Part shown: positions 23,222-34,825 of the stretch, one piece after another
Numbering within the stretch: position 1 is the first letter of the stretch
How the letters are laid out: each line of letters starts with the position of its first letter
NCBI GenBank assembly: GCA_025201375.1
Contig: JAIWZP010000041.1
Coordinates: 124,001 to 188,000, forward strand
DNA: 64,000 nt
Origin: Gongronella butleri
Taxonomy: Eukaryota; Mucoromycota; Mucoromycetes; Mucorales; Cunninghamellaceae
Reading direction: 5' to 3'
Made by a program: the position numbers and the translations under genes
The notes under the pieces: generated by a model
Databases searched by the model: none
Told to the model about the DNA's origin: nothing
Seen by the model: only the letters and a program-made list of their open reading frames with translations

Positions 23222-24211
23222 TCATAGGTTCCTGTAGCGTCGTTTTCCGGAATCCTTCATTGCTTGTACCTCGGGGGACGTTCGGCACACTTCCTCCATG
23301 CGCAAATGTCGCTTGAGGGCATCAGTGCGTGCGAATGCCTTTTTGCAGCAGAGACAAGGGTATGGCTTTTCGCCCGTGTGGACGCGGACGTGGCGTTCCA
23401 AGTCGTGTTTGCGTGCGAAGCTGCGATGGCAAGTGTGGCATCGATAGGGGCGCAACAGGGTGGCGGATGCGTGCGATTCTGACACGGAGCGTGGGCGCGT
23501 GGCGACGACGGCGGCGGCTGCAGCGGCGGCCATGGCGGCTGTTGCGGGCAATGGCATGGGCAATGGTGGTGCGGAAGCGGCCGAGTAGGCACGAGCGCGT
23601 GGCACGGTGGCGGGCGACGCGACGTGGCCGGGTTCGAGTCCAGTGCCTTGACTGTTGTTGCTGTGACTATCTGTTGCAGCCATCGGAGTGTTGTCAGTGG
23701 CGGAGAACGCGGCCCAAGGATCGTGCGAGGACACGATGGTGCTGAACGAGGGCGATGTGGGTGACGGCGGCAATCCGAGGGCGGTGACGACATGCGGATG
23801 ATGATGGTGCGGCGCATACATCAAAGGCGACGCGTGATCCACATAGTCCGTCAGCGGCGACGCATAATCCACATAGTCCACATGCTCCAATTTCATGAGA
23901 GGCGAGGTGAGACCCGTAGGATCCATCCATTGATCCACCGTAGGCGACGATGTCAAGGACGAAAACGCGTCGGTTGGCGACGGAGGAAGCATGACCGAGG
24001 TCATTGTCTCGTTCTTGACATATAGCGGTTGCGGCGACGCGTCGGCAGACGACGATGACGACGCGTACACGTCCCATTCGTGCGCATACGGGCTCAACAT
24101 CACGCCCGCTTCGCCGTCGGGCAAACCAAAAGGCGACGACGTTGCCATGGACCAATATTGCTCGGACATTTGACTTTCCATGAATTGAGGGGAAGCTTCT
24201 TGATACATCAT
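23222..24211 (-). CDS. C2H2 zinc-finger transcription factor
   Basis: An intronless gene for a 329-residue nuclear regulator. The first 245 residues are low-complexity (Ser, Pro, Ala, His; several YVDYASPL and LPPSPT repeats) and look like an activation region. Two adjacent zinc fingers lie near the C-terminus: CHTCHRSFARKHDLERHVRVH, joined by the classic TGEKPYP linker to CLCCKKAFARTDALKRHLRM-EE-VC. The second finger ends His-x-Cys style (H then VC), so it is C2HC. The alanine tract just before them is encoded by GCN repeats. Finger sequence is of a common fungal type; a specific orthologue cannot be named. Being intronless is unusual beside its intron-rich neighbours. Confidence 0.88.
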   Translation of the reverse strand: MMYQEASPQFMESQMSEQYWSMATSSPFGLPDGEAGVMLSPYAHEWDVYASSSSSADASPQPLYVKNETMTSVMLPPSPTDAFSSLTSSPTVDQWMDPTGLTSPLMKLEHVDYVDYASPLTDYVDHASPLMYAPHHHHPHVVTALGLPPSPTSPSFSTIVSSHDPWAAFSATDNTPMAATDSHSNNSQGTGLEPGHVASPATVPRARAYSAASAPPLPMPLPATAAMAAAAAAAVVATRPRSVSESHASATLLRPYRCHTCHRSFARKHDLERHVRVHTGEKPYPCLCCKKAFARTDALKRHLRMEEVCRTSPEVQAMKDSGKRRYRNL

Positions 24212-27171
24212 CGTATATGGTACAGAAAAAAAACAAGAGAGAGAGGGGACGACGAAAAAAGAAAAAGATACACCGGTTATATGTACAGAAAAGAAGAGAG
24301 AGAGAAAGGATGAAAAAAAAAATCAAAAAAGAAAAAAGAAGCAACAGGACGATCTATTTTATAATGCCACACGGTCTTTGCGAAAAAAAGGGAGTAAGTA
24401 GTAAAGCTTAAAAAGGCTTCAAAAAGAAAAAAAGGGGGGTGGAAGAGAGAGAGGCAATGAGGAGAAAGGACCCATCAGGGCACGACATGCTAGTGACAAT
24501 GGCACTTTGGCAAGTGTCTGATCAAAAAAAGTGGTAAAAATATCACAGATGGGGGGAGGAGGCAGGAGCGGATCGATGAAAAAGGGTCGGTCACACACAC
24601 ACACACACGCACACGCTTGACGCATTGCCAGCAAAAGCACATCTTACCCCCCCTGGATTTTTTTTCATGCTGATCATTTGCTTTTTATCTACGTGGTCAG
24701 AAGCAGAAAGTCGAATGAGAGCGAGGGACGCGTCCCAACCTGCAAAAGTGGGATAGGAGGTCCATGTTCAATGAGTTAAAAAAGAAAAAAGAAAAAAAAA
24801 CAGCGATGGCCACATAAAGGGCCATTTTTGCTGTTTCTCCTTGAGAATTGACAAGAGACAAAAACCAACTTTGAATGTAAAGAACATTGCTGATCATCAT
24901 CAGTTTTGTGTTACCATGTAGAGGGAGGGTGGGTTCGACAAAAGAAAAAAAAAAAAAAAAAAAAAAAAACTTCTCGGAGGCATGTGTGACCACGCCTCGT
25001 CCATCATCATGCAACATGGTTCGTTGACAAGCACCAACCTTTTCGTGCCAAAACAGGACACATCACGATTCTTTTGGTCCGCGCAATTTCTGTCTATTGA
25101 CGACCTTGACTGGAAAGCGATCAATGCTTGCAACGAACGAAAAAAAAAAAGTGATGCCTCTCCCCCCCCCCGTTCTCCCCACGCGCATCTCCTTTGACCT
25201 ATTTCTCCGCCTCCCCCCCCCATCCCTTGGCTCTCCTCTTGCGTGTGTGTGTATGATTGAACCTATTTGGCCTCCTGCGTCAACCTTGTTTCCTCAGGCG
25301 CACACCGCATACATGCGGAAAAAAAAGAGAGAGTGAGAGAAACAGAGAGAAAGCGCGTCCTTTTTGACGCAATTGCATCCTCCCCACGGTCAATTGGGGT
25401 CTTCTCCCTATTTCTAAAAGTGCTGCTTCTCCCCCTCCCCCCAGAATTAGCGCGACAGAGCAAGCTTGACACGGACGATCTTCAAAAAAGATGATTTCTT
25501 CATTTTTCCCAAGGGTTTGACGTCTTTTTTTTTTCACGCGTGCGCGCGCTCTTTTTTTTTCTTTCTCCTAGTGAGGCTCGTTTTGAAGGTGCGCGCGCGT
25601 GCGTGTGCCCCAGCGGCACCGGGAATTGGACGTTGTTCTCTTAGTAAAACGAGCCATCATACAATGATAATGAAAGCCATGAGCTGCACACGCATCCCAT
25701 CACCAAACTAAAACACGTCTGCGCAATAGAGGAACTCTAAAAAAAAAAAGGAGCACATTCACCCGTCTGACAGAGAGGGGTGGATCATGGGCGAGTCAAA
25801 AAAAAAAAAAGAGCATTGACAGTTTGCCGTCCTCTTTTTCGCGCGATCCACGCTTCTGGTCTGGGCTTATTTTCATCGACAAGTGGGGGGAGTGAACGGG
25901 AGAGCAGACGAAGAGAGGGGGGGAGGAAGAAGCCTTTGTGTATATGTGTGTGTCTCTTTCTCCTTAAGCCAATTGATGTTCAATCCCCCCCGTGAACAAA
26001 TGGTGCAACCGAGAGGATGGGCCAGAGCTATAAAAAGGAAATCCGGGCCAACATTGATGTCACACACTCTCGGAGCAAGCTAAAAAAAGGGACAACCGCG
26101 ATTGACCAAGGCTTTTGCGCACACATCATGGTCTCCATTCAGCACACACCATGCACCACGAGCTGCTGAACACCCTAATTTCATTGCTGATCAGTCCCAC
26201 CGACAAACCCGTTTCTTTCAATCGCGTCAAAAAAAATGAACTTGGCCCAGGAGTGCTTGCCTCTTTTTTTTTTTTTAAAAAAAAAGGGCAAGAATGGGGG
26301 GAGGGGCGAACGAACTTGTGCGCGGCACGCGCGCACACAACCGCCTCTTTTTTTCTTTCTTTACAACCACAGCAGCAACAGACACGGCAGCAACAGCATC
26401 CACTGCAGCAGCACCTCGACATTCCATTGACAGCCATGTTCCATGCATTGATGGCGTCCTTGCGTGTGCATCGCAGCCTCTTATCGGTCACCCTCGCGCG
26501 TGCTTGTTTGTTTGCACATCAAACGAGCCACCAGAATTAAAAAGGGGGGAGGAGAGGGAGAGAACTGTGTGTGTTTGTGTGTGGATCGCGCGAGAGACCA
26601 TGAATTGAGAGGGAAACAATGAAGTGCGCCATTGTGGTGGCTCCAATTTGCATCGATCCCCCCCCCTAAAGCTAAAGTTGTCTTACCGCATCGCGTCGTG
26701 CCATTAAGCAAAAAGAAATTATCGCCTTCCGAAATGGATTGAGCCGAAAAGCAACAGGGGAAAAGCCTTGTTTCTCTGTAATTGCCTATTTCCATGGTGA
26801 TCTGCCGATGCGTGTTGCACAAAAAAGGGTTGCATTGTCAAATGCATCTCGAGACAACAGGTAATGTAAAAATGGCTGCACATGATCAAAAAGCAGTTGT
26901 ATCTGAAAGAAGTAGCATACAATGTTGTGATTTTTATTGTTTTTTTTTCAACAAGTAAGAGAATCAATCCCATAAGAATAAAACGAGGGGTGGAAGCATC
27001 TAAAAGGGGCCTGAGGGGGATGGTGAGTGTGTGGATTGGAGTGAAAAGATGGGATAAACACGCAAAATGAAATCAATGATATAAAAAGAGGAGAGAGGGA
27101 GCGAGAGACAAGGAAAAAGGGGGATGGGTGAAGGTGGGGGGGGATAAAGAGGCGATTCTAAAGGACACAAA
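24212..27171. other. Long intergenic stretch, no supported gene
   Basis: About 3 kb upstream of the C2H2 gene and downstream of the complex I gene, both leftward. It contains a CA microsatellite (24592-24608), a 27-base A run at 24943-24969 and CAG-rich text at 26370-26420 after an acceptor-like pyrimidine tract. A plus-strand frame through 26151-26540 reads partly protein-like but has no motif or clear partner exons, so it is not called. Confidence 0.4.
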
Positions 27172-29786
27172 TTACGCGGTGGCTTCCATGGGTTGCTCAG
27201 ATTCGACCCATTGCTTGGTGCACTTGGCCATGGTCTTTGAGGCGCGCGAGATGGGGTCGGTGCGGTAAAAGTTACCAATGACGTTGGCAAGGACGGCACC
27301 GGAGGAGGTGACGTTGGTCTTGCGCAGGGTCTGGAGGCCGAGGGCGGCATTGGTGCCCTGTTCGACGACATCATAGCGCGTCAGTGCCGGGCTAATGTCG
27401 TTGAGGCGCGATCGGATGGATGGCAAATCATCGTAGGGCAAAGTGTGGCCGGCGACCTCGGAAAGGGCGCGAATGATCTTCCAATCCTCACGGGCAGCGC
27501 CAGGGGGATTGACGCCGGCACGCGTAATTTGCGTGCGACCCTCGGTGTTGACAAAAGTGGCATTCTTCTCGGTGAAGGCGGCACCAGGCAGGATGACATC
27601 GGCGAATTGAGCACCAACGTCACCGTGGTGACCCTGATACACGACAAACGCGTCCTTGGGCACGTCCTTGGCGGAAATCTCGTCGGCATTCAACAAATAC
27701 ACGAATTTGGGCGCGGTGGCGGCGGCTTCCTTGTCGGTAGGCACAAAGCCAACTTCGTAGGCGGCGGTGCGCGAGGCGGCGCGCTGCAACACGTTGAAAC
27801 CGTTCCATTCGGGAGTAATCAAGGTCTTGGACAACTTGGACGACAATTCAGACACCTTTGACAAAATGTACTCGCCATCGGTGCTGTTTTCAACGACACC
27901 GGAGCCGACGATGATCATGGGCTTCTTGGCGTCGGCCAGGCGCTGGGCAAACGGATGCGAGCCCGAGAGAAGCGCGTCAATGGCCTTGGCGTCGGTGCCG
28001 ATATGTTCATAATCGTACGTCAGGTCGTTTTGTTGGCCAATGAGACCGAATTGCTGGCCATTGTGGAGATAAGCCTTGCGAAGGCGCGTGTTGAGGATGG
28101 GGGCCTCGTGACGGGGGTTGGTGCCGATCATGAGCACGACATCGGCATCTTCCACGCCGGCAAGCGTCGAATTGAGCGTGTAGTTGGCGCGGAAGTCGTG
28201 GTTGATGGCCAACGGCTTGGCAGAAGCCGCAGGCGCGTCAATCGTCAAGTTCTCGGAGCCGAGGCGGTTGAACATGTCCTTGAGAGCGACCATGGATTCG
28301 GCATCAGCCAAATGGCCGGCAATGGCCTTGGCTTCGTCGCCCTGGACCGATTGGAGGCGGTCGGCAACAACCGTCAAAGCCTTCTCCCAGCTGGCAGGCA
28401 CAAAGCGCTCGCCCTCACGCACAAGAGGCGTCGTCAAACGCTGCACCTTGAGACCGTCATAAGCAAAACGCGTCTTGTCCGAGATCCATTCCTCGTTGAT
28501 CTCGTCATTCACGCGCGGCAGAATGCGCATCACCTCGACACCACGCGTGTCCAAGCGAATGTTGCTGCCCTAGAAAAAGAAATACGCGACAAAAGAGAAA
28601 AAAAGAGAAACGCGACCATGGTGAGTCCAATTTGCGCTACATTTTTTGAAAAAATCGGTCCCATTGGGAAACTTACAATGGCGTCAGACACGTCGATGGT
28701 CTCATACTTCTTCAATTCCCAGGGGCGGGCGGTCATGCGATAAGGCTTGGAAGTGAGAGCGCCGACGGGGCAGAGGTCAATGACGTTGCCGGACATCTCA
28801 GAGTCGATGGTGCGCTCAATGTAAGTGGAGATTTGCATGTCGTTGCCGCGGCCGCTGGTGCCGAGCTCGGGAGCACCCGCCACCTCGTTGGCGAAGCGGA
28901 CACAGCGCGTGCACTGAATACAACGCGTCATTTCCGTGTTGATCAAGGGGCCAAAGTTCTTGTCCTCGACGGCGCGCTTGCCGCGGGGCTCGTGGAAGCG
29001 GCCACGGTCGCTGCCGTAGCGCATCGACTGGTCTTGCAAGTCGCACTCGCCACCTTGGTCGCAAATGGGGCAGTCCAATGGGTGATTGTACAACAAAAAC
29101 TCCATCACACCTTCGCGCGCTTTGTGCACCAAGGGCGAGTTGGTCTTGACCTTCATGCCAGGCATCACAGGGTAAGCACACGACGCAACAGGCTTGGGCG
29201 CGCGCTCCACCTCCACCAAGCACATGCGGCAATTGCCAGCAACCGACAAGCGCTCTAAAAAAAAAAACGGGAAAAAAACGAGAAAAAAAAACCGTCAGAC
29301 AATCCATTGTTTTTGCATGTCGAGAGCATTAATGATGAACGTCATCGCGTGTAATCGAGGCTGTCTGTGGGAGAGCAATTGAGGCAATTGGCGTGCTTAC
29401 CGTGGTAACAGAAACGAGGAATCTTTTTGAAGCAAGCAAAAAAAAAAAAAAAAAAAAAAAAAATTGTGTCAATGGGGCGCGATGCGACGTGACCAAATCG
29501 ATGGGCGGGGGGACTTACATCGGCACCAGCCTTCTCACAGGCCTGAATCAAGGCGGCACCTTGCTCAATCATGACAGATTTGCCATCGATAAAGACTTCG
29601 ACTTCCTCCTTTTTGGTGGCGGTGGCGGAAAAGGCGCGAGCTAAGGGCAAAAACAAGTGAAACGAGGTGTCAATTTGTCAATTTAGCTGATGGACCGGGT
29701 GGTGTTTGGCAAAGGTTCTTACCACCGTTGCGCAAAAGGGCAGGGGCTCGTCGCGCCACGCCGGCTTTGTTAATGACGTGCAACAT
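27172..29786 (-). CDS. NDUFS1: NADH:ubiquinone oxidoreductase 75-kDa subunit (complex I, NDUFS1/NuoG)
   Basis: A 727-residue iron-sulfur subunit of the matrix arm of complex I, from five exons (29723-29786, 29519-29640, 29401-29422, 28677-29254, 27172-28569); exon 3 is only 22 nt. The N-terminus ([20 protein letters not shown]) is a basic, Arg-rich mitochondrial targeting peptide. The ferredoxin-type domain follows with [16 protein letters not shown], then the His-Cys cluster [19 protein letters not shown] and the 4Fe-4S segment CIQCTRC. The C-terminal 450 residues are the molybdopterin-oxidoreductase-like domain ([28 protein letters not shown]). All expected cluster cysteines are present and the length matches fungal homologues. 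Its presence shows the fungus has a classical complex I, unlike Saccharomyces. Confidence 0.96.
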
Positions 29787-30094
29787 GATACTCTCGAAGG
29801 GGGCGGAGGGGGGACAAAGAGGAGGGAGATTGGAGGAGTGGGGAGTAGTAAAAAAAAGAAAGAGAGTAGAGGAAAAAGGGAAGAAAAAACAACAAAAGAG
29901 CAAGGCTCGCCCCGCCTGCTTACAATCAAAAAAAAAACAGCCAGTCCAATCTAGTTCGGAGTGGCTGGCAATGGCCCGGACACGAATTCGACCCCCCGGA
30001 CGAGCCGCTGCCGGACAATTTTGGATCTGGGTGTAAAATGGGGCCCTTTTTTGCCCTCCCCATTTTCGCCCTTTTTTTTCCTCATCCCATTGTG

Positions 30095-30139
<45 letters not shown>

Positions 30140-30405
30140 AGGCGTCTAGGCAGCAGATGTGCCTTTTAAGGGGAGGGGCCGCGCTCATTTCATGCGATTC
30201 GCGCATGATTTGCGCCGATTTGCGTCCCCCGTGACCCATTTCGGCTGTCATGCAAGCCAATTGCTTGATGTAAAAAGATTTATTGCATCCAAGGTACAAG
30301 GGAGAAATGGTGCGTGATAAATAAAGGTAATATAAAAAGAGAAGACAGTGGCAAGAAAAAAGAGGGGAAAAGGGTGAGACAGAAAGAAAAAATCAATGCT
30401 TGGTA
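29787..30405. other. Short intergenic region with promoter of the complex I gene
   Basis: Purine-rich upstream tract of the leftward complex I gene, with a near-continuous A run (about 40 bases, 30099-30140), then the 3' flank of the phosphatase gene. No exon or RNA gene seen. Confidence 0.5.
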
Positions 30406-32128
30406 TCATTTTTTTTGTTCAATAGCACGCTTCTTTGCCAGAGGATGATCCGCTGGCGTCAGCAATTCAAAGCTGCAGAGCAATTCCACAGACACGCTCA
30501 TGATCGCGCCGAAATTGTCGAATTCGCCACAATAATTGGGCGCAGAAAACACCGTCTAGAGGAGAAAGAGTGGCCCACATGAGCATAACAATAAAAAAAA
30601 AACGAATCCAAACTTACCACCAGGGTGCGATCGTTAAAGAATTCATAGCCATCCTCGACAACCATGTGAGCACGGCAGACGAGATCCAGGTCAAACTTGG
30701 CCAAAAACTCATTGATGACCTTTTTGCCAAAACAGTAGCTGACGCCGCGCTCATTGTCCTCCCACACGTCCACCGTGTCCGAGGGATCCGACCACAGCAA
30801 GTCATTGAGCAGGCCATAGTCGGGGACGTCCGTGGGCCGCTGGATGCGCCGGATGTCGTCCAGCGAATGCAACGATGGCGACAGGCCGCCGTGCACGCAA
30901 AAGATCTTGCCGGCCACAAGGCCAGCAATGGGCATTGTGTTGAACACATCCACAAACGTCTTCCACACCTTGACGCTCGAACGGCGCTTGCATTCGTCGT
31001 AAAAGCCATACACTGTGAATTCGCATTAAAAAAAAAAGTGGTGAGTGGGGCTTGATGATGCCCAATGGTTGCCCAATTGGGCAGCGTAATGCTTACCTCG
31101 AGTGACCGAACCTTAAAAAAAAAGAAAGAAATATGAATGGTGAGTCGAATTTGCTTTGCATGCGATCACATGGGCAGGGGAATGGGACAATTGGGCTACT
31201 TACCACTTTCATGATTGCCACGAAGCAAGAAAAAGTTTTCTTTCCACTTGATCTTGTAGCATAGCAGCAGCAAAAAGTTCTCCAGGCTCTGCTTGCCTCG
31301 ATCCACATAGTCACCAAGGAACAAATAATTGCTGGACGGCGGGAAGCCGCTCATTTCAAAAAGCCGGATCAAATCCGTGTATTGCCCGTGTGTATCACCC
31401 ACAATCTTGACAGGCGGCGACAGCTCGAGAAGCGACTAGTGAAAAAAAAAAAAAAAAGGGAAAATAGATGAGAAAAAAAAGGGCAAAACGGTCGTTTTTC
31501 TTTCTTTTTCTCTTTTTTTTTTTACGGGTTGGCTAAGGAAGATTTCCATGGCGGCCTTGCAGATGGCATTGACCTCGGATGTCTTTAGGCAGAGCTGCTT
31601 GGGCGTCTTTGACATGTAGCCCACGTCAAGAAGGCGCTGGATAAAATCGTCGACTTGCTGCATGGTGAGTGTGTTTGGCATGTTGGAGATGGAATTGACG
31701 GTGAGCTGGTTGATGGAATTGACGGTGAGCTGATTGGTGTTAGTGAGGGTATTGTTATTGTCGTCGATGTTTTGCTGGACAGACGCGTGTGGCGGCCAAA
31801 AATCGGATTGCGCGAGCAGCTTGTGCTGTTGAGGATGCTCGACCTTGCCCCGGAACGGATCACGCCGCTGAATCGTGTCCTGCGTCTCATCATCGTCGCC
31901 ACGATCCTTGCCATTGGGCACAGGATAGTCCGGGTTCAGCTGCGCCAGCGCCGAGCCGCTATTGCGCTTGTTGCCCCCCTGCCGATGCTGCGACGTCAAC
32001 AGGATCGAGCTGACCGACTGCGTGGTGTTTGTGCTATACTCATTGTCGGGCACCTCCACGCGCGGCGTCGCAGGCATACTAGCCGACTTGCTCATCCGCT
32101 TGTTCTTCTTGGACGCTGTGTTTCCCAT
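30406..32128 (-). CDS. PPZ1: PPZ-type serine/threonine protein phosphatase
   Basis: A 464-residue PPP-family phosphatase from five exons (31526-32128, 31204-31435, 31097-31111, 30618-31012, 30406-30555). Exon 3 is a 15-nt microexon coding for SVTR between RGNHES-G and VYGFYDE. The N-terminus [12 protein letters not shown] is a textbook N-myristoylation site, as in yeast Ppz1, and the first 150 residues are disordered (Asn, Thr, Gln). Catalytic motifs are all present: GDTHGQ, GDYVDRG, RGNHE, the HGG of [10 protein letters not shown], and [24 protein letters not shown]. The [26 protein letters not shown] and [13 protein letters not shown] text follows PPZ more closely than PP1. The usual NHECA reads NHESG here, near the PP2A form. 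PPZ enzymes, fungal-specific, set ion homeostasis and wall integrity. Confidence 0.93.
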
Positions 32129-33087
32129 GCTGCCAAAATAGAAAGAAAATGAAGGGTAGGTGATGTGCGCTTTTGTGGTGTGAGTGGTGTTGCGAGAGAA
32201 AGTAGTAAAAAAAAAAAAAGTGCGGTGCGAGTGCGTCGTAAACAAGAAAGAAAGGCAAGAATACAACCAAACAAGTCCAAACCGACCGGGTAGATATAGA
32301 AAACAATAAAAAGAAAGAAAGCAGGAAGAAAGAGAGACCCACCAATTCCAAAAGAGAACACGAAGAAAAGGAAACAAAATCTAGAGTTGCCTTTTTCGGC
32401 GCCACTTGCTTTTCTTCGGGAAAATCCACACTCCAACACTCGTACCCCGGCTACATCCGACCCGGATCACCCAATGGCCAAGCGAGCCATGTCCTGGGCC
32501 TGTTCGTCTCGGCAAAAAAGCCTGGTACAGAAAAGAACAATGTAAGAAAAAAGGAAAAACGGGGAACAACACAGCGGGCGAAACGGCTACAATTGAGCCG
32601 TCATGGTGACCCAAGTGTCATGGGTATGTGCTATGTGGCTAAGGTGCCACAAGGGCAGCCAATTTATTGCACCCGCATCTGCAGGCATGCCAAGCGCGGT
32701 GGCGACGGCATTCCTCAGGGGGAGGGCGTGCGCGTAAGCCAACGGCTCCATCATCACGTCATGCATGCAATTCCAGCCGTGAACTTGGCCGTTTCATTTG
32801 CAGTGAAACGCTTGCAGTGCTCGACACTGCACGTGCATCCCAGGTTTTCAGGGGCTGTCTTGATTTGGAACACATAGGGAGGGCACGTGGTCAATGCCAA
32901 ATAGACCTCGCGGCCTTTTTGATCGCGCAAGATTGGACTCACGCGTCCCATGCAGCAATTCAACTTGATGTGGGCCCTGGCTCCAATGAACTCTCTCTCT
33001 AAAAAAAAACCATGGCATTTGCTGTTTTTTTTTTTTGTGATCCATTTCACCATCTTTGCATCGCCGTCTGCAATGGCGGAATGGCCT
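32129..33087. other. Promoter of the PPZ gene and non-coding flank
   Basis: Upstream region of the leftward phosphatase gene: purine-rich on the plus strand to about 32400, then mixed sequence with no supported exon. The repeat-rich island II starts at its right end. Confidence 0.5.
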
Positions 33088-33183
33088 AACATATCGACGC
33101 GCGCCTCAAATGAATCAGCGGCCAAACGCGGTAAAAGCGCTTGTGTTTTGGATAGGTGGCGTTGAGATCTCCGCGAGTTAGTG
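33088..33183 (+). repeat. Repeat R2, isolated short copy
   Basis: About 95 bp that match the core of the tandem R2 units at 34.4 and 34.8 kb: ATATCGACGCGCG, a CAGCGGCCAAACGCGGTAAA block, AGCGCTTGTG-TTTTGG and GAGATCTCCGCGAG. It ends where the similarity to the other copies stops, near the TTAGTGCAC text. Confidence 0.75.
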
Positions 33184-33506
33184 CACGCGATGGCTCTGAG
33201 AACTTGTTTTTTTGAATTTACATTGGCAGATACAGTATGATGCTGGTTCGATTCTGCCTGCATATCCGTATTCCCAATAATTTGAGCTTCCGCAAGCGTG
33301 AAAAAAAATCAGGCAGCCTTTCATCAAGTGTCCGAGAAAATGCACAACAAAAGCACGATTTTCATCCATTTTGGATTTTGCACACAGACAAAGCGTTTAC
33401 TGTATTTGAACTGTCCATATCATATTTCGATCTCAGTGGGGAGAAACTGACGCCTGCTATCATTTCAATGCCTGCAACATCGCGCTACACTGCACAAAAC
33501 GTATGA

Positions 33507-34377
33507 TACACATTTGCGCTTTTAAACACCAAACAGCGCGTTTTCCAAACTGTTATGACTGCCTGCTGTGCCTCCAGAAATTTTTTTACAGCCAGCTCGC
33601 CCGCCAATAAAAAGTGCGTCACGCCATAAGCTACGCCCAGTGCTCAAGACTAACCCGCCCGATTTTTTTTGGACTCGAAAATGCCAAAAGCCTCCTACCG
33701 GTATTTGTACTACGTATTTTGCATTCATCTGGCCATCTGCATGGTTGATCCCGCTCAAAAATAGCCACATCGAGTAGTTCAGGGCAAAATTTGCAACAAA
33801 ATACAGTAGTTTAAATCGCCAAAGCGCTACGACCACTTTTGAAAAATTCAGGGATCACTCAGGGGTCACATTTTCAATCTCAGAAAATGCCAAATTTGGG
33901 AAATATAGAACTCCGAGTGATCAATGCATCCCAAACGGGTAAATCCGACAATTTGCTACGGTACTGTATAGGCAGACAAAATGGCAGATCGCCCCAACGT
34001 AAAAAAAAAAAGGCCCAAAGAGTGACGCACGAACGGCGCTCGACTGAGAAAATTAGCCTACTTTGGTCAAGATTTTTTTTCAAAAATTTAAGGTTTGATA
34101 CTTCCAAATATTTAAGGTGGTGGATTGTATGGAATTTTTATTTTTTTATTTTGTATTTTGTATTTTTTGCACGCTGCGTCGTGTGGTGGTGGGCTGCAAC
34201 CTGGTGAAATGACCGATGCAAAATGTCAAAACCCAAGCTATGATAGCGCGCTGCAAGTCATTTTCCATTACTTATACAGTACTGTACTGTAGGTGCTTTT
34301 TTGTCGTCGTTTGCCCTCCTGTATGTTCGTTACAGTAGTAAAACTGGAATAAAGATTACAAGTTTAGACCATTTTTT
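33507..34377 (+). repeat. Interspersed repeat R1, copy B
   Basis: Second copy of R1, same orientation as copies A and C. It begins with ACATTTGCG-CTTTT (compare copy A at 18088) and runs to CTGGAATAAAGATTACAAG. Compared with A and C it carries several extra TA-flanked insertions (33711-33716, 33802-33808, 33957-33968, 34239-34245, 34269-34291). Left of it, GCAACATCGCGC (33476) also occurs left of copy C (63286), so B and C may be homologous farther left. No coding capacity. Confidence 0.85.
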
Positions 34378-34399
34378 GGTCTTGTACGGCGGCAACAAC

Positions 34400-34800
34400 A
34401 ACGGCTGAACGCTTCGACACGTGAGTCACCACCTCAACTGCATCAGCGGCCAAACGCGGTAAAAGCGCTTGTGGTTTTGGGGCATCGTCGCGTCAAGTTG
34501 TCGGTGATGAGGAGTTTGCATTTAGGGATCGTTTTGATCCTGAAGAAGACCTGAAGTTCTGATTCTCCTGAACATGATTTGGCTCTGATTTCATGCAAAA
34601 TGCATTTTCTCAGGACTGAGTGATCCGATCTTTGCAAAAACATGACATTGTTGGAATTTTGTGTACATCATGCACTAGTTTAAATACTGTATAGGGCCGG
34701 ATGAACAAGATCTTCTGGAGGACGCGCCCAGCGAAAGGGGGTATCAAGTACAGATGTACAGTATCATACAGTAATACTGTAAGTCAGTAACATCTTTCCA
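34400..34800 (+). repeat. Repeat R2, tandem unit 1
   Basis: First of two adjacent related units. Shared landmarks with unit 2: GCGG-CAAACGC-GTAAAAGCGCTTGTG, GACTGAGTGATCCGATCT, ATTTTGTGTACATCATGCACTAG and GGAGGACGCG. Identity with unit 2 is roughly 75 percent by eye. It is longer than unit 2 mainly through a cluster of TACAGTA/TACTGTA insertions at 34742-34789. Confidence 0.8.
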
Positions 34801-34825
34801 CTTTTTTGTAGCGCAAGTGACAAGG

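Noticed and set aside
26151..26540. Plus-strand frame with a Gln-rich part after an acceptor-like tract
   Set aside because: CAG-rich text gives Gln or Cys in several frames; no domain and no convincing gene structure.
27955..28743. Plus-strand open frame of 262 codons
   Set aside because: Shadow of the complex I 75-kDa subunit exons on the minus strand.
33230..33260. GGTTCGATTC resembling a tRNA T loop
   Set aside because: No acceptor, D or anticodon stem can be drawn around it.
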